Assembly: GCA_021804565.1 (NCBI GenBank)
Contig: JAJZHK010000006.1
Coordinates: forward strand, 1-64,000
Source: Pseudomonadota bacterium
GTDB taxonomy: Bacteria > Pseudomonadota > Gammaproteobacteria > Pseudomonadales > Moraxellaceae
Direction of reading: 5' to 3'
Length of the DNA: 64,000 bases
Position 1 is the first letter of the stretch; every line of letters starts with the position of its first letter. The notes below the pieces were generated by a model that saw only the letters and a list, made by a program, of their open reading frames with translations, was not told where the DNA came from and made no database searches. Made by a program: the position numbers and the translations under genes. Shown one piece after another: positions 12,401 to 21,598 of this stretch.

Positions 12401-12647
12401 CAAGGTGACCGAGGGGCGGCCGCACGTCGTCGACATGCTGAAAAATGGTGAAATCAGCCTGATCATCAATACCACCGAAGGCAAGCAGGCGACCCAGGAC
12501 TCCTTCTCGATACGGCGTTCGGCTTTGCAGGCCAAGGTCTACTACACCACCACCATCAGCGGCGCGCGCGCCGTCTGTCAGGCGATCGAAGTGGATGCAA
12601 CGCGTGAGGTCAGGCGTTTGCAGGATTTGCACAAGGAGCTGTCGTAA
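9429..12647 (+). CDS. carB: Carbamoyl-phosphate synthase large subunit (CarB)
   Basis: The 1072-residue synthetase makes carbamoyl phosphate from bicarbonate, ammonia and two ATP. Two homologous halves are visible, each with a preATP-grasp start ([19 protein letters not shown] at 12–30; [17 protein letters not shown] in the second half, about 565) and an ATP-grasp core ([18 protein letters not shown] and [15 protein letters not shown]). A methylglyoxal-synthase-like allosteric domain, which in enterics binds UMP and ornithine, ends the protein. The length matches the family. The TAA stop shares its last base with the greA ATG. Confidence 0.97.
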   Translation: MPKRTDLKSILIIGAGPIVIGQACEFDYSGAQACKALREEGYRVILVNSNPATIMTDPSMADSTYIEPINWQTVARIIEKERPQAVLPTMGGQTALNCALDLEKHGVLAEFAVELIGASKEAIRKAEDRELFDLAMRKIGLACPRSGIAHNMEEATVILDQVGFPCIIRPSFTLGGSGGGIAYNREEFVEICERGLELSPVKQLLIDESLIGWKEYEMEVVRDARDNCIIVCSIENFDPMGVHTGDSITVAPAQTLTDKEYQIMRDASIAVLREIGVETGGSNVQFGINPADGRMVVIEMNPRVSRSSALASKATGFPIAKIAAKLAVGYTLDELRNDITGGTTPASFEPSIDYIVTKIPRFNFEKFPQAAPTLTTQMKSVGEVMAIGRTFQESLQKALRGLEVGSDGFNPRLNPQQDEVIARLRNELHTPGPERIWYIGDAFRLGMGLEEVHELTRIDPWFLTQIEDLIRAEEGVRRLGFGGLDAVALRDLKRKGFADSRIASLIGVSEKEVRRRRTDLSIHPVYKRVDTCAAEFASSTAYMYSTYEEECEAAPTDRRKIMVLGGGPNRIGQGIEFDYCCVHAAQAMSEDGYETIMVNCNPETVSTDYDTSDRLYFEPVTLEDVLEIVRIEKPQGVIVQFGGQTPLKLARHLEAAGVPIIGTSPDAIDRAEDRERFQQMIHRLELRQPPNRVARSTEEGVRLAAEVGYPLVVRPSYVLGGRAMEIVYNEDELRTYMRVAVQASNECPVLLDRFLDDATEVDVDCVSDGKDVVIGGIMQHIEQAGIHSGDSACSLPTYSLPQAILDQMRVETVAMARELGVVGLMNVQYAVKGDEVYVLEVNPRASRTVPFVSKCIGRSLAKVAARCMAGQTLAEQQVEHEILPPYFSVKEAVFPFAKFPGVDPILGPEMKSTGEVMGVGKSFAEAFHKAVLGSNEKLPSGGRAFLSVRESDKVHLPELGRALTRLGFELVATRGSQRTLEAAGIPCGRVNKVTEGRPHVVDMLKNGEISLIINTTEGKQATQDSFSIRRSALQAKVYYTTTISGARAVCQAIEVDATREVRRLQDLHKELS

Positions 12648-13123
12648 TGGAGCGGCATCCCATGACGGTCGCCGGGGCCCAGGCCCTGCGCGAAGAACTG
12701 GAAAAACTGAAAAGTGTCGACCGCCCGCGCGTCATACAGGCGATCGCCGAGGCACGTGCCCATGGCGATCTCAAGGAGAACGCCGAGTACCATGCTGCGC
12801 GTGAGCAGCAGGGTTTTATCGAAGGGCGTATCGCCGACATTGAAAACAAGCTGTCGCGCGCCCATATCATTGATGTACGCGCCATGCCTGCCGGTGATAA
12901 AGTGATCTTCGGCGTCACCGTCGAGATCATCAATGTCGACACCGACGAGGCGCGGACGTACCAGATCGTCGGTGATGATGAAGCCGACATCAAGCTGGCG
13001 AAGATCTCGGTAGGATCGCCGCTGGCAAGAGCCCTGATCGGCAAGTCGGTCGGCGACATCGTCGCCGTGCAGACGCCGGGAGGCTTGGTTGAGTATGAAA
13101 TCGGCGAAGTTCGCCATGACTGA
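12647..13123 (+). CDS. greA: Transcription elongation factor GreA
   Basis: Rescues backtracked RNA polymerase by stimulating transcript cleavage. The 158-residue protein has the N-terminal coiled coil, including the tip sequence [20 protein letters not shown] with the catalytic acidic pair, and a C-terminal FKBP-like domain ([23 protein letters not shown]). The ATG overlaps the carB stop by one base, so carA–carB–greA is one coupled unit, an order common in gammaproteobacteria. Confidence 0.97.
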   Translation: MERHPMTVAGAQALREELEKLKSVDRPRVIQAIAEARAHGDLKENAEYHAAREQQGFIEGRIADIENKLSRAHIIDVRAMPAGDKVIFGVTVEIINVDTDEARTYQIVGDDEADIKLAKISVGSPLARALIGKSVGDIVAVQTPGGLVEYEIGEVRHD

Positions 13124-13155
13124 TACGAAATCAGCCATCGAAGGAGTGAGAATTC

Positions 13156-13887
13156 ATGTTGAGATCTAGCAACCCTGTGCTGGGACGCTCTTTGGAGCGT
13201 GAACAGCGTGTCGGTGAGCGCCGTGCCACCCTGCTCGGCACCAGCAACAAAGCCGCCATGCTGCTCGCCATGGTCGCGGCAACGGCGGGTATCACCTGGC
13301 AAAAATTCATGTTCGATCCGGCGGCGGCCGGTGGGCTGGCGATGCTCGGTGGCATCGGTGGTCTGGTCGCCGCTTTCGTGCTGATCGCCCGGCCGCAATG
13401 GGCGGCCATTCTGGCGCCGGCTTATGCCCTGCTGGAAGGACTGGTCGTCGGTGCGGTGTCTGCCTCCTATGAGCAACGCTACGGCGGCATCGTCTTTCAG
13501 GCGGTGGGTCTGACCTTCGCGACGATGGGTGTGATGCTGCTGTCCTACAGCACCGGTCTGCTGCGTGCAACCCCGGCTTTGGTGCGGGGGATCACCCTGG
13601 CCACCGCCGGCGTGGCGATCTACTACCTGGTGGCCATGGTGATGGGATTTTTCCACACCCAGCTGCCTTTGATCGCCAGCCATTCGCCTGCCGGCATCGC
13701 CTTCAGCTTTATCGTCACCGGCATCGCCGCTTTCAATCTGATCATCGATTTCGCGCAGATTGAAATGGCGGTCCATGATGGGCAGCCGGAGTACATGGAG
13801 TGGTACGGCGCTTTTGGCCTGGTGGTGACCCTGGTCTGGATGTACCTGGAGATGCTGCGTCTGCTCTCCAAACTGCGCCAGAACTGA
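13156..13887 (+). CDS. Bax inhibitor-1-like integral membrane protein
   Basis: A 243-residue polytopic protein with about seven hydrophobic helices and a charged N-terminus ending in the pattern FEx/KFMFDP. The segment APAYALLEGLVVGAVSASYE and the C-terminal aspartate-containing helices (NLIIDFAQIE, PEYMEWYGAFGLVVTLVWMYLEMLRL) match the bacterial branch of the BAX inhibitor-1/YccA/YetJ superfamily, whose members have been proposed as pH-sensitive calcium-leak channels. Its bacterial role is not established. AAGGAG lies nine bases before the ATG, just downstream of greA. Confidence 0.8.
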   Translation: MLRSSNPVLGRSLEREQRVGERRATLLGTSNKAAMLLAMVAATAGITWQKFMFDPAAAGGLAMLGGIGGLVAAFVLIARPQWAAILAPAYALLEGLVVGAVSASYEQRYGGIVFQAVGLTFATMGVMLLSYSTGLLRATPALVRGITLATAGVAIYYLVAMVMGFFHTQLPLIASHSPAGIAFSFIVTGIAAFNLIIDFAQIEMAVHDGQPEYMEWYGAFGLVVTLVWMYLEMLRLLSKLRQN

Positions 13888-13897
13888 GTGCGCTGCA

Positions 13898-13921
13898 GCG
13901 GTGCCTGTGTTCAGGCGCCGC
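13898..13921. terminator. Hairpin between convergent genes
   Basis: GCGGTGCCTG and CAGGCGCCGC form a 10-bp stem with one wobble and a TGTT loop, spanning the yhbY stop codon and the end of the Bax-inhibitor-like gene. No T-tract follows on either strand, so it is only a possible bidirectional terminator. Confidence 0.35.
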
Positions 13922-14228
13922 CACTGTGGCGCAGAATGTTGGACAGCCGTGGATTCGGCTGGCTGACACGGCGGACGATGAGCAGAGTGCGTCCTATGCT
14001 CTGCACCTGTTCAGCGCCGGTGGCGGCGACCAGCTCGGCGCTCAGCGCCTGGCGGGCCTGGCGGTCTTCGCCGGCGATCTTGACCTTGATCAGCTCGTGG
14101 TCGTTCAAGGCCCGCTCGACTTCTTCAAGCACAGCTGGGCTGAGGCCTGAGGCGCCGATCAGGATGATGGGGCGCAGGTGGTGGCCGATGCTGCGATAGT
14201 GTCTGCGATCTTCTGATTTCAAAGGCAT
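13911..14228 (-). CDS. yhbY: CRM-domain ribosome-assembly RNA-binding protein YhbY
   Basis: A 105-residue protein with a single CRM (chloroplast RNA splicing and ribosome maturation) fold. The RNA-binding loop is the GxxG-like IGASGLSPAVLEEVERALNDHELIKVKI region, and the C-terminal half has the TGAEQVQSIGRTLLIVRR strand pattern of YhbY. It associates with pre-50S particles. A GGAG site lies eight bases before the ATG. The gene sits between greA and rlmE as in E. coli, but here a Bax-inhibitor-like gene and a SpoU methyltransferase gene are interposed. Confidence 0.93.
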   Translation of the reverse strand: MPLKSEDRRHYRSIGHHLRPIILIGASGLSPAVLEEVERALNDHELIKVKIAGEDRQARQALSAELVAATGAEQVQSIGRTLLIVRRVSQPNPRLSNILRHSGGA

Positions 14229-14261
14229 GCCGAATTCTCCGGGCGGTTAAGGCTGGGCATT

Positions 14262-15041
14262 CTAGACTTTCGTGCCCGGGCTTGAAAGCAGACTTTCCTG
14301 CCGCCGCTGTTCGAATAGACAAACGGTGGCGGCACAGGCGACATTGAGCGACTCCATGCCCTCTTGCATATCGATGCGCAGGCGCAGGTCGGCCGCCTCG
14401 ATCAGCCCGGCACGCACCCCCTCGCCTTCATTACCGAACACCCACAGGGTGGGCTGACGCAGGTCGGCCTGGTAGAGCGATTGCGCCTGTTCGAGGCAGG
14501 TGACAGCGAGCTGGCGCGGGCTCAAGCGGGCCTGTTCGAGCGCGCTTTCCTGCACCTGCAGCTGAAAATGTGCCCCCATGCCGGCGCGCAGACAGCGCAG
14601 GGACCAGGGGTCGGTGCAGCCCGGGCTGAGATGGATTTCATGGACGCCGGCCGCGGCGGCGCTGCGCAGCAGGGTGCCGAGATTGCCGGGGTCCTGGATG
14701 CGGTCCAGCCAGATGGCGTGTTTGCTGGCCTGCACCGTCGCCGCCGGCAGGCGCGCCAGGGCCAGCAACGGCGGCGGACTGTCCAGCTCGCTGAGTTCGG
14801 CCAGGCGCTGCTCGGTCATGAGCCGATGACGGCCCTGTGTCCAGTGCAGGATCTCCGCATGCTCGCACATGTCTTCGCGGACGATGTACTCGGTAATTTC
14901 ACCCCCCGCCTGCAAGAGAGACTGGACGAGGTGGACGCCTTCCAGCACAATCAGCCTTTGCGCTCGCCGCTCGCGGCGTTGTTCCACCAGTCGGCGCAGT
15001 GACTTGAAAACCGGATTTTGCGAAGAACGTATGACGTCCAT
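14262..15041 (-). CDS. TrmH/SpoU-family RNA 2'-O-methyltransferase
   Basis: A 259-residue SPOUT enzyme. The N-terminal substrate-binding domain shows [13 protein letters not shown] and [10 protein letters not shown], typical of the rRNA/tRNA 2'-O-ribose methyltransferases. The knotted catalytic domain has motif 1 ([20 protein letters not shown]), motif 2 ([11 protein letters not shown]) and motif 3 ([24 protein letters not shown] region). The precise target nucleotide cannot be read from sequence; the N-terminal domain resembles TsnR/RlmB-like proteins more than TrmL. It is divergent from rlmE, another rRNA 2'-O-methyltransferase. Confidence 0.88.
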   Translation of the reverse strand: MDVIRSSQNPVFKSLRRLVEQRRERRAQRLIVLEGVHLVQSLLQAGGEITEYIVREDMCEHAEILHWTQGRHRLMTEQRLAELSELDSPPPLLALARLPAATVQASKHAIWLDRIQDPGNLGTLLRSAAAAGVHEIHLSPGCTDPWSLRCLRAGMGAHFQLQVQESALEQARLSPRQLAVTCLEQAQSLYQADLRQPTLWVFGNEGEGVRAGLIEAADLRLRIDMQEGMESLNVACAATVCLFEQRRQESLLSSPGTKV

Positions 15042-15109
15042 GTTCAGCCTGTCTCAGGAAAACGACCATTATACACGCCAGCCCAGGCAGCGTAGTGGCA
15101 GGGTCGGCT
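15042..15109. promoter_or_regulatory. Divergent SpoU methyltransferase / rlmE promoter region
   Basis: A perfect TATAAT on the minus strand (15073–15068) serves the SpoU methyltransferase gene, and the same bases give TATACA in the plus direction for rlmE. Neither direction has a strong −35. The two −10 elements overlap, so the two genes may compete for polymerase. Confidence 0.4.
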
Positions 15110-15784
15110 GTGGCGCGTAGCAAAAGCAGTGCGGCCTGGTTGCGTGAGCACGTCGAGGATCCCTTCGTTCAGCGCGCCCAGAAAGACGGCTATCGCGCGC
15201 GTGCCGCCTATAAGCTCATCGAGATCGATGACAAGGACCATCTGCTGCGACCGGGTATGCTGGTGCTCGATCTCGGTGCCGCCCCGGGCAGCTGGTCACA
15301 GGTGGCGGCCAGGCGCCTTGACGGCCGTGGTGAGGTGATCGCCACCGACATCCTGCCTATGGACGCCTATGCCGGGGTGCGCTTTTGCCAGGGTGACTTT
15401 CGTGAGCAGCCGGTGGTCGATGCCTTGCTGCTCCTCATCGGCGGCCGGCCGGTAGACCTTGTAATCTCCGATATGGCCCCCAATATCTCCGGTAGCCACG
15501 CTGTCGATCAGCCGCGTTCGATCGCGCTGTGTGAGCTGGCCCTGGACATGGCCTGCCGGGTGCTGAAACCGCAGGGACATTTTCTGGTCAAGGTTTTTCA
15601 GGGAGAGGGGAGCGATGATTTTCGCCGGGCGATGCAGTCCTGTTTTGCCCAGGTGAAAGTACGCAAACCCAAGGCCTCGCGGCCGCGATCGCGCGAGGTG
15701 TATATGCTAGGATGTGGATACCAGTCCAGCCGCTGGCTCGATGCTCATGACGATGCGTCGATGGCGACGGGCTTACAAGGCTAA
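15110..15784 (+). CDS. rlmE: 23S rRNA U2552 2'-O-methyltransferase RlmE (FtsJ/RrmJ)
   Basis: Methylates U2552 of the 23S A-loop late in 50S assembly. The 224-residue Rossmann methyltransferase shows motif [14 protein letters not shown], the SDMAPNISG segment, and the catalytic K-D-K-E set (RSRAxYKL-type K near 30, D of SDMAP, K of [10 protein letters not shown], and E of SREVYML). The GTG at 15110 gives [14 protein letters not shown], matching pseudomonad homologues, with AGGG six bases upstream; an upstream GTG at 15095 would add five residues. ftsH follows after 14 bases. Confidence 0.95.
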   Translation: MARSKSSAAWLREHVEDPFVQRAQKDGYRARAAYKLIEIDDKDHLLRPGMLVLDLGAAPGSWSQVAARRLDGRGEVIATDILPMDAYAGVRFCQGDFREQPVVDALLLLIGGRPVDLVISDMAPNISGSHAVDQPRSIALCELALDMACRVLKPQGHFLVKVFQGEGSDDFRRAMQSCFAQVKVRKPKASRPRSREVYMLGCGYQSSRWLDAHDDASMATGLQG

Positions 15785-15798
15785 GATGAGGCTCTGAG

Positions 15799-17670
15799 TT
15801 GAAAAACTGGCTGAAAACTCTGATGTTGTGGGGGGCTATTTTGGCCCTGGTGGCTTATGTCTATAGCAATCTCGGGCAGCCGACAGCGGTGCAGAGCTTG
15901 GCTTACTCGGACTTTGTCGATGCGGTGGCGGCCGGAACCATACGCAGTGTGCGTGTCGATGGCCTGGCGATCAACGGCGTCGAGGCGTCGGGCGCACACT
16001 TCACCACGGTCAGGCCAGCGATGCCGGACAATGGCCTGATGGACCTGCTGATCAAGCAGAAGGTCAAGGTCGAGGGTGTCGCCCCCGAGCAGCAGTCCTG
16101 GTGGATGCAGCTGCTGGTCGCCAGCTTTCCGGTGATCATCGTGGTGGCGCTGTTCATGTTCTTTATGCGCCAGATGCAAGGTGGTGGCGGGGGCCGGGGC
16201 GGGCCTATGACCTTCGGCAAGAGCCGTGCCCGCCTGCTCTCCGAAGACCAGATCAAGACCAATTTCAACGACGTCGCCGGCTGTGATGAGGCCAAGGACG
16301 ATGTGCGTGAGATCGTCGAGTTTCTCCGCGATCCGGCAAAATTCCAGAACCTCGGTGGTAAAATTCCGCGTGGGGTGCTCATGGTCGGCCCGCCAGGTAC
16401 CGGTAAGACCTTGCTGGCCAAGGCGATCGCCGGCGAGGCCAAGGTGCCTTTCTTCTCGATCTCCGGCTCCGATTTCGTCGAGATGTTCGTCGGTGTCGGC
16501 GCCTCGCGCGTGCGCGATATGTTCGAACAGGCCAAAAAACAGGCGCCCTGCATCATCTTCATCGATGAAATCGACGCCGTCGGCCGGCATCGTGGCGCCG
16601 GCCTTGGCGGTGGTCATGATGAGCGTGAACAGACCCTCAACCAGCTGCTGGTGGAAATGGATGGTTTTGAAGCCAACGACGGCATCATCGTCATCGCCGC
16701 CACCAACCGTCCCGACGTGCTCGATACCGCGCTCTTGCGCCCGGGTCGCTTTGACCGCCAGGTGGTGGTCGGTTTGCCGGACATCCGCGGCCGCGACCAG
16801 ATCGTCAAAGTGCATATGCGCAAGGTGCCTGTCGGCGATGACGTCGATTCGGCGCTGATCGCCCGGGGTACGCCCGGCTTCTCCGGCGCCGACCTGGCCA
16901 ATCTGGTCAATGAGGCGGCCCTGTTTGCCGCCCGCGCCAATAAAAAGCGCGTCGGCATGCAGGAGTTTGAGCAGGCCAAGGACAAGATCATGATGGGCGC
17001 TGAGCGCAAGTCCATGGTGATGTCCGAGGAGGAGAAGCGCAATACCGCTTTTCATGAAGCCGGACACACCATCGTCGGCTCGCTCATGCCTGAGCACGAC
17101 CCGGTCTACAAGGTCTCCATCATTCCACGCGGACGCGCCCTGGGGGTCACCCAGTACCTGCCGGAAGCCGACCGCTACAGCCGTTCGCGGCGGGCTCTGG
17201 AGTCGATGATCTGCTCGCTGTTCGGCGGGCGCGTCGCCGAGGAGTTGACCCTGGGCATGGATGGGGTGACCACCGGTGCCTCCAACGATATTCAGCGGGC
17301 CACCGAATTGGCGCGCAATATGGTGACCAAATGGGGCTTGTCGGAAAAGCTCGGTCCCTTGCTCTACGAAGAGGACGAGGGTGAGGTCTTTCTCGGCCGC
17401 AGTGTGACCCAGCGCAAGAACGTCTCGGCGCAGACGGCAGCGGATATCGATAACGAGATCCGCGCCATCATCGACCAGTGCTATGGTCGGGCTCGCGCAC
17501 TCCTGCTCGAGCACCGCGACAAGCTGGACGCCATGGCCGAGGCGCTGATGCAGTACGAAACACTGGACAGCGAGCAGATCCATGACGTCATGGCGGGGCG
17601 ACCGGTCCGTGCTCCCAAGGAGTGGACCTTGACGCCGGCCGAGCCGGCCAGCGAGCCTGCGGCGGGCTGA
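15799..17670 (+). CDS. ftsH: ATP-dependent zinc metalloprotease FtsH
   Basis: A membrane-anchored hexameric AAA+ protease that degrades membrane proteins and regulators such as LpxC, encoded later in this window. Two transmembrane helices (about 5–24 and 101–123) flank a periplasmic domain. The Walker A motif is GPPGTGKT (197–204), Walker B IIFIDEID (252–259), and the zinc-binding HEAGH is at 419–423. The start is TTG (15799) with GAGG seven bases before it; the resulting N-terminus ([10 protein letters not shown]) matches FtsH. The 623-residue length is normal. Confidence 0.97.
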   Translation: MKNWLKTLMLWGAILALVAYVYSNLGQPTAVQSLAYSDFVDAVAAGTIRSVRVDGLAINGVEASGAHFTTVRPAMPDNGLMDLLIKQKVKVEGVAPEQQSWWMQLLVASFPVIIVVALFMFFMRQMQGGGGGRGGPMTFGKSRARLLSEDQIKTNFNDVAGCDEAKDDVREIVEFLRDPAKFQNLGGKIPRGVLMVGPPGTGKTLLAKAIAGEAKVPFFSISGSDFVEMFVGVGASRVRDMFEQAKKQAPCIIFIDEIDAVGRHRGAGLGGGHDEREQTLNQLLVEMDGFEANDGIIVIAATNRPDVLDTALLRPGRFDRQVVVGLPDIRGRDQIVKVHMRKVPVGDDVDSALIARGTPGFSGADLANLVNEAALFAARANKKRVGMQEFEQAKDKIMMGAERKSMVMSEEEKRNTAFHEAGHTIVGSLMPEHDPVYKVSIIPRGRALGVTQYLPEADRYSRSRRALESMICSLFGGRVAEELTLGMDGVTTGASNDIQRATELARNMVTKWGLSEKLGPLLYEEDEGEVFLGRSVTQRKNVSAQTAADIDNEIRAIIDQCYGRARALLLEHRDKLDAMAEALMQYETLDSEQIHDVMAGRPVRAPKEWTLTPAEPASEPAAG

Positions 17671-17673
17671 TCC

Positions 17674-18501
17674 ATGCGAGCTCTGGCGCCAGCCGGCGGG
17701 CGCCCGTGGGTCATGGGCATCGTCAATATCACCCCCGATTCGTTTTCCGACGGCGGCGCCTATCTGCAGCCGCAGGCGGCTCTCGATCATGCCCTGCGGC
17801 TGATCGATGAGGGTGCCGACATGCTCGATCTCGGGGCGGAGAGCACCCGCCCCGGCGCCAGCCCGGTCAGCGCTGATGAAGAGTTGCGGCGCCTGCTGCC
17901 GGTGGTGCAGCGTCTGCGTCAGCGCACCAACATCCCGATATCCATCGACACCTCGCAGCCGCAGGTGATGCGCTGCCTGCTGGCCGAAGGTGTCGACATG
18001 ATCAACGACATCCGTGCCTTGACTGTGCCAGGAGCCATGGAGGCACTGGCGGAAAGCACGGCGCACGTCTGTCTGATGCACATGCAGGGGCAGCCCGGCC
18101 ATATGCAGGCGTCCCCGCACTACGAAGATGTGCAGGCCGAAGTCAGCGACTTTCTCGGTCAGCGCGCCCGCGCCTGCATCGCGGCGGGCATAGACAGCGC
18201 TCGGCTATGGCTGGACCCGGGTTTTGGTTTTGGCAAGTCGGTGCAGCACAATATGCAGCTGTTGGCGCATCTGGAGCGCCTGCTCGAGCTCGGCTGGCCG
18301 CTGCTCGTCGGCATGTCGCGCAAGCGTATGCTGTCTGAGGCCCTGGTGGGTGGACGCGACATCGAAGAGCGTTTGCCGGCGGGTCTGGCCGCTCATCTGT
18401 GGGCGGTGGAGCGGGGCGCGCGCATCGTCCGTGTGCATGATGTCGCGGCCATGGCCGATGCGCTGCAGTTATGGTGGTCCTTGCAGGAGAGGCGAGCGTG
18501 A
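17674..18501 (+). CDS. folP: Dihydropteroate synthase
   Basis: Condenses 4-aminobenzoate with 6-hydroxymethyl-dihydropterin diphosphate in folate synthesis; it is the sulfonamide target. The 275-residue TIM barrel shows [15 protein letters not shown] (14–28), [27 protein letters not shown]-type and [10 protein letters not shown] segments, all intact. The ATG lies three bases after ftsH with no obvious ribosome-binding site, so translation is probably coupled. It overlaps glmM by four bases. Confidence 0.96.
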   Translation: MRALAPAGGRPWVMGIVNITPDSFSDGGAYLQPQAALDHALRLIDEGADMLDLGAESTRPGASPVSADEELRRLLPVVQRLRQRTNIPISIDTSQPQVMRCLLAEGVDMINDIRALTVPGAMEALAESTAHVCLMHMQGQPGHMQASPHYEDVQAEVSDFLGQRARACIAAGIDSARLWLDPGFGFGKSVQHNMQLLAHLERLLELGWPLLVGMSRKRMLSEALVGGRDIEERLPAGLAAHLWAVERGARIVRVHDVAAMADALQLWWSLQERRA

Positions 18502-19835
18502 GTCGCAAATACTTTGGCACCGATGGGGTGCGTGGCCGGGTCGGTGAGGCACCTATCACCCCGGATTTTGCTATGCGTCTGGGCTATGCCGCCGGCCGAG
18601 TTCTCGCCGGTGGCGGTGATGCGACGGTCGTCATGGGCAAGGATACCCGCCTGTCGGGTTACCTGCTCGAGTCCGCCCTCGAGGCCGGTCTTTCTGCGGC
18701 CGGGGTCAGCGTGCGCCTGCTCGGCCCCATGCCGACGCCAGCCATCGCCTATCTGACGCGGGCCTTTCATGCCCAGGCGGGGATCGTCATTTCGGCGTCG
18801 CACAACCCTTACTACGACAATGGCATCAAGTTCTTTGCCGCCAACGGCCGCAAGCTGCCCGACGAGACGGAAGCCGAGATCGAGTCTTGGTTGGAACGGC
18901 CGATGAGCATACAGGGCCCGGACAAGCTGGGCCGTGCTTCACGCCTGGAAGATGCCAAGGGCCGCTACATCGAATTTTGCAAGGCCAGCTTTCCCTACCA
19001 CCTGAGCCTGCACGGCCTGCGCATCGTTGTCGACTGTGCGCACGGTGCCACCTATCAGGTGGCGCCGAGTGTCTTCAGTGAACTCGGTGCCGAGGTTTTT
19101 CGTATCGCCTGCGCTCCCGACGGACTCAATATCAATGAGGACTGCGGCAGCACGCATCCGCAGGCCCTGGTGGCGGCCGTGCGGACCCATCGTGCCGATG
19201 TTGGCATCGCTTTTGATGGTGACGGCGATCGCGTGATCATGGTCGACAGTGACGGCGAGATCGTCGATGGTGACGAGCTGATCCTGATGATGGCGCGTGA
19301 GCGCCTCGACAATGGTCAGCATCTGGTCGGTGTCGTCGGCACGCAGATGTCGAATATGGCCATGGAGCTGGCCTTGCGCGAGCTGGGCCTGGACTTTGTG
19401 CGTGCCAAGGTGGGCGATCGCTACGTCGTCGCCGAGATGGAGCAAAGGCAGTGGCCTTTGGGGGGCGAGGCCTCCGGACACATCCTCTGTCTCGACAAGA
19501 CCTCGACCGGCGATGCCATCGTCGCCGCCTTGCAGGTGCTCGCCCGCCTGGTCCGCCTCGGTGTCAGCCTGCGCGACCAGCGTGCCTTGCTGCACAAATT
19601 CCCGCAGAAGATGATCAATGTGCGGGTGCGTGAGCGCAGTGATCCTATGGCCCATGCGGCGGTCGCTGCTGTGGTGCAGGACATCGAGGCGCGTCTGCGC
19701 GGGCGCGGTCGGGTGCTGCTGCGAGCCTCGGGCACCGAGCCGCTGATCCGGGTCATGGTCGAAGGTGAGGATGAGGCCCTGGTCGCCGATCTGGTCGAGG
19801 AGCTGGCGCAGAGCGTGCGCGTTCACCTCGCCTGA
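18498..19835 (+). CDS. glmM: Phosphoglucosamine mutase
   Basis: Interconverts glucosamine-6- and -1-phosphate for UDP-GlcNAc, feeding peptidoglycan and lipid A. Phosphoserine S101 lies in [12 protein letters not shown]; the metal-binding loop is DGDGDR and the phosphate-binding loop is [15 protein letters not shown] at 18498 overlaps the folP TGA (GTGA) with GGAGAGG upstream and gives 445 residues, the E. coli length; an upstream in-frame start would add nine unrelated residues. Confidence 0.96.
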   Translation: MSRKYFGTDGVRGRVGEAPITPDFAMRLGYAAGRVLAGGGDATVVMGKDTRLSGYLLESALEAGLSAAGVSVRLLGPMPTPAIAYLTRAFHAQAGIVISASHNPYYDNGIKFFAANGRKLPDETEAEIESWLERPMSIQGPDKLGRASRLEDAKGRYIEFCKASFPYHLSLHGLRIVVDCAHGATYQVAPSVFSELGAEVFRIACAPDGLNINEDCGSTHPQALVAAVRTHRADVGIAFDGDGDRVIMVDSDGEIVDGDELILMMARERLDNGQHLVGVVGTQMSNMAMELALRELGLDFVRAKVGDRYVVAEMEQRQWPLGGEASGHILCLDKTSTGDAIVAALQVLARLVRLGVSLRDQRALLHKFPQKMINVRVRERSDPMAHAAVAAVVQDIEARLRGRGRVLLRASGTEPLIRVMVEGEDEALVADLVEELAQSVRVHLA

Positions 19836-19851
19836 GATCGGCAGGAGGCTC

Positions 19852-19880
19852 TTGTTCCGACCGGCAAACTTGTGTAGACT
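19852..19880 (+). promoter_or_regulatory. tpiA–secG promoter
   Basis: TTGTTC and TAGACT are separated by exactly 17 bases between glmM and tpiA, predicting a start near 19887 and a leader of about 18 bases. It would drive tpiA, secG and the downstream tRNA-Leu. Confidence 0.55.
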
Positions 19881-19904
19881 TCGCCGCCTGCCTTGGGGGT
19901 GTTC

Positions 19905-20681
19905 ATGCGTCGGCCTTGGGTTCTGGGTAACTGGAAAATGCACGGCGACGTGGCCGGCAACCTGCTGCGCCTGCAGGCGCTGAGCACGCAGGACTGTGCC
20001 GGCATCGACGTCGCCATCGCGCCGCCTTTGATCTATTTCGCGCAGGCGCAGGCGATCCTGGCCGGCAGCGCCGTCAAGCTGGCAGCGCAGGAAGTGAGCG
20101 CCCATGAACAAGGCGCATGGACCGGCCAGCACGCCGCCTCCATGCTTAGGGATTTTGACTGCGAGCTGGTGCTCGCCGGGCACTCCGAGTGCCGGCAGCA
20201 GGGCCGCAGCGATGAAGAGGTAGGACAGCAGCTGCGCCGTATCCTCGAGCAGGGCTTGCGCGCGGTCTTGTGTGTCGGTGAAACGCTCGCCGAGTACGAG
20301 GCGGGGCTGGGTATGGCGGTGGTTCGGCGCCAGTTGCAGTCCTTGTTCGAAGTGCCGGAGGAGCTGGCCCGACGGGCTTTGATCGCGTACGAGCCGGTGT
20401 GGGCGATCGGTACCGGTCAGGTGGCCACGCCTGAGCATGCGCAAACGGTGCACCAGGCGATACGAGCCTGCGTGGCGCAACGTTCGCCGTCCTGGGCGCA
20501 GGCACTGCCGGTGCTCTACGGTGGCAGCGTCAAGGTGGATAATGTGGCATCCTTGATGTCACAGGCCGATGTCGATGGGGTCCTTGTCGGGGGCGCCTCG
20601 CTGAAAGCCGGCGAGTTTATCAAGATCATAGAGCTATCGAGGCAGGCCAAGTCCGTGCCCGGTACAAGAGAAGAGGTGTGA
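19905..20681 (+). CDS. tpiA: Triosephosphate isomerase
   Basis: Interconverts dihydroxyacetone phosphate and glyceraldehyde-3-phosphate. The 258-residue barrel has catalytic K11 (GNWKMHG), H93 and E163 (AYEPVWAIGTG), and the phosphate-binding YGGSVK. The usually invariant HSERR after the catalytic histidine reads HSECR here (C96), an uncommon change. The ATG at 19905 yields MRRPWVLGNWK, matching homologues; a GGGGGT site precedes it. secG starts seven bases after the stop. Confidence 0.95.
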   Translation: MRRPWVLGNWKMHGDVAGNLLRLQALSTQDCAGIDVAIAPPLIYFAQAQAILAGSAVKLAAQEVSAHEQGAWTGQHAASMLRDFDCELVLAGHSECRQQGRSDEEVGQQLRRILEQGLRAVLCVGETLAEYEAGLGMAVVRRQLQSLFEVPEELARRALIAYEPVWAIGTGQVATPEHAQTVHQAIRACVAQRSPSWAQALPVLYGGSVKVDNVASLMSQADVDGVLVGGASLKAGEFIKIIELSRQAKSVPGTREEV

Positions 20682-20687
20682 GGCGGT

Positions 20688-21047
20688 ATGGAGACCCTGG
20701 TCTTGATCGTCCATGTGCTGGTTGCGGTGAGCATGATAGGGCTCATCCTTCTGCAGCAGGGTAAAGGCGCCGAGATGGGTGCGTCCTTTGGCGCCGGCTC
20801 GTCGCAGACGGTTTTTGGTGCGGCAGGTGCGGCATCCCTGCTGACCAAGGTGACGGCCTGGCTGGCGCTCATCTTTATGCTGACCAGCCTGACCCTGGCG
20901 GTCTACGCCCGCAAGGATGTCGTGCAAAGCGCGGCGCTTGTCCTGCCGGCGGGTCTGCAAGGCGGCAAGGTCGTGCATGCACCAGCGCCTGTGGCGCCGG
21001 TGCCCATGCCGGTGGGAGACATCCCGGTGGCACCCGCCTCCCATTGA
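20688..21047 (+). CDS. secG: Preprotein translocase subunit SecG
   Basis: A 119-residue inner-membrane subunit of the SecYEG channel. Two hydrophobic helices (about 1–20 and 53–73) flank the conserved LLQQGKGAEMGASFGAGSSQ cytoplasmic loop. The C-terminal tail is rich in Ala, Pro and Val, as in many SecG proteins. The gene follows tpiA and precedes tRNA-Leu, the usual gammaproteobacterial context. A partner, secA, is encoded at 53268. Confidence 0.95.
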   Translation: METLVLIVHVLVAVSMIGLILLQQGKGAEMGASFGAGSSQTVFGAAGAASLLTKVTAWLALIFMLTSLTLAVYARKDVVQSAALVLPAGLQGGKVVHAPAPVAPVPMPVGDIPVAPASH

Positions 21048-21061
21048 GGGGGCACAGTTCA

Positions 21062-21146
21062 GCGGAAGTGGTGGAATTGGTAGACACGCTATCTTGAGGG
21101 GGTAGTGGCGCAAGCCGTGAGGGTTCAAGTCCCTCCTTCCGCACCA
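21062..21146 (+). tRNA. tRNA-Leu (anticodon GAG)
   Basis: The 85-nt sequence folds as a class II tRNA: acceptor GCGGAAG/CTTCCGC, anticodon loop TTGAGGG with anticodon GAG, a long variable arm and T-arm GGGTTCAAGTCCC. The discriminator is A and CCA is encoded. It is in the position of leuU in E. coli, downstream of secG. Confidence 0.97.
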
Positions 21147-21173
21147 TCTAGAGGGTTTTTAGGCCCTGAACAG

Positions 21174-21205
21174 AACCCGCCAGCCGGTCGCTGGCGGGTT
21201 TTTTT
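21174..21205 (+). terminator. Intrinsic terminator after tRNA-Leu
   Basis: AACCCGCCAGC and GCTGGCGGGTT form a perfect 11-bp stem with a 5-base loop, followed by a T-run. It ends the tpiA–secG–tRNA-Leu unit. Confidence 0.92.
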
Positions 21206-21263
21206 ATGGCCGTGTGAAGGCGACGGTGGCGCACAGGATGTGCACGGTCTGTGCAAATAATCC

Positions 21264-21292
21264 TTGACGAGATGCTGTCTTTTACATATCAT
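21264..21292 (+). promoter_or_regulatory. Promoter of the tRNA-fMet–rimP–nusA operon
   Basis: TTGACG and TATCAT with a 17-base spacer form a strong sigma-70 promoter. The start point falls near 21299, just before the tRNA, and a GC-rich discriminator (GCCCCC) follows the −10, as in stringently controlled promoters. Confidence 0.75.
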
Positions 21293-21305
21293 TTGCCCCC
21301 TCAGT

Positions 21306-21382
<77 letters not shown>

Positions 21383-21560
21383 AGTTTGAAAGGTGCAGGC
21401 AGTTATCCCTGGTTCAAGGGGATAGGGTGCCGGTGCCAGGAGGCTGACAAGCGCAGTCTCTGCTGTTGCCAGTGACGTGATCGGCTGGCAACAAGCCAAC
21501 GGAGGCCTCTTCGCTGGCAGACATTCGAGAGTTTCGCGATAGACAGCGAAATGAAGAAGG

Positions 21561-21585
21561 CCCACGATGACGTGGGTTTTTTTTT
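21561..21585 (+). terminator. Intrinsic terminator immediately upstream of rimP
   Basis: CCCACG-ATGA-CGTGGG followed by nine T residues ends only 13 bases before the rimP ATG. A second hairpin (TTTCGC/GCGAAA, 21532–21551) precedes it. Read-through control between tRNA-fMet and nusA is known in E. coli; here the terminator would separate tRNA synthesis from mRNA synthesis. Confidence 0.85.
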
Positions 21586-21598
21586 GGCACAGAAGGCA

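Noticed and set aside
9939-12632. An 897-codon minus-strand open frame antisense to carB
   Set aside because: It mirrors a highly conserved gene; GC-rich codon bias leaves the opposite frame open. The translation is His/Asp/Gly-rich and unlike any family.
15781-18120. A 779-codon minus-strand frame antisense to ftsH and folP
   Set aside because: It spans two unambiguous plus-strand genes and has shadow-type composition.
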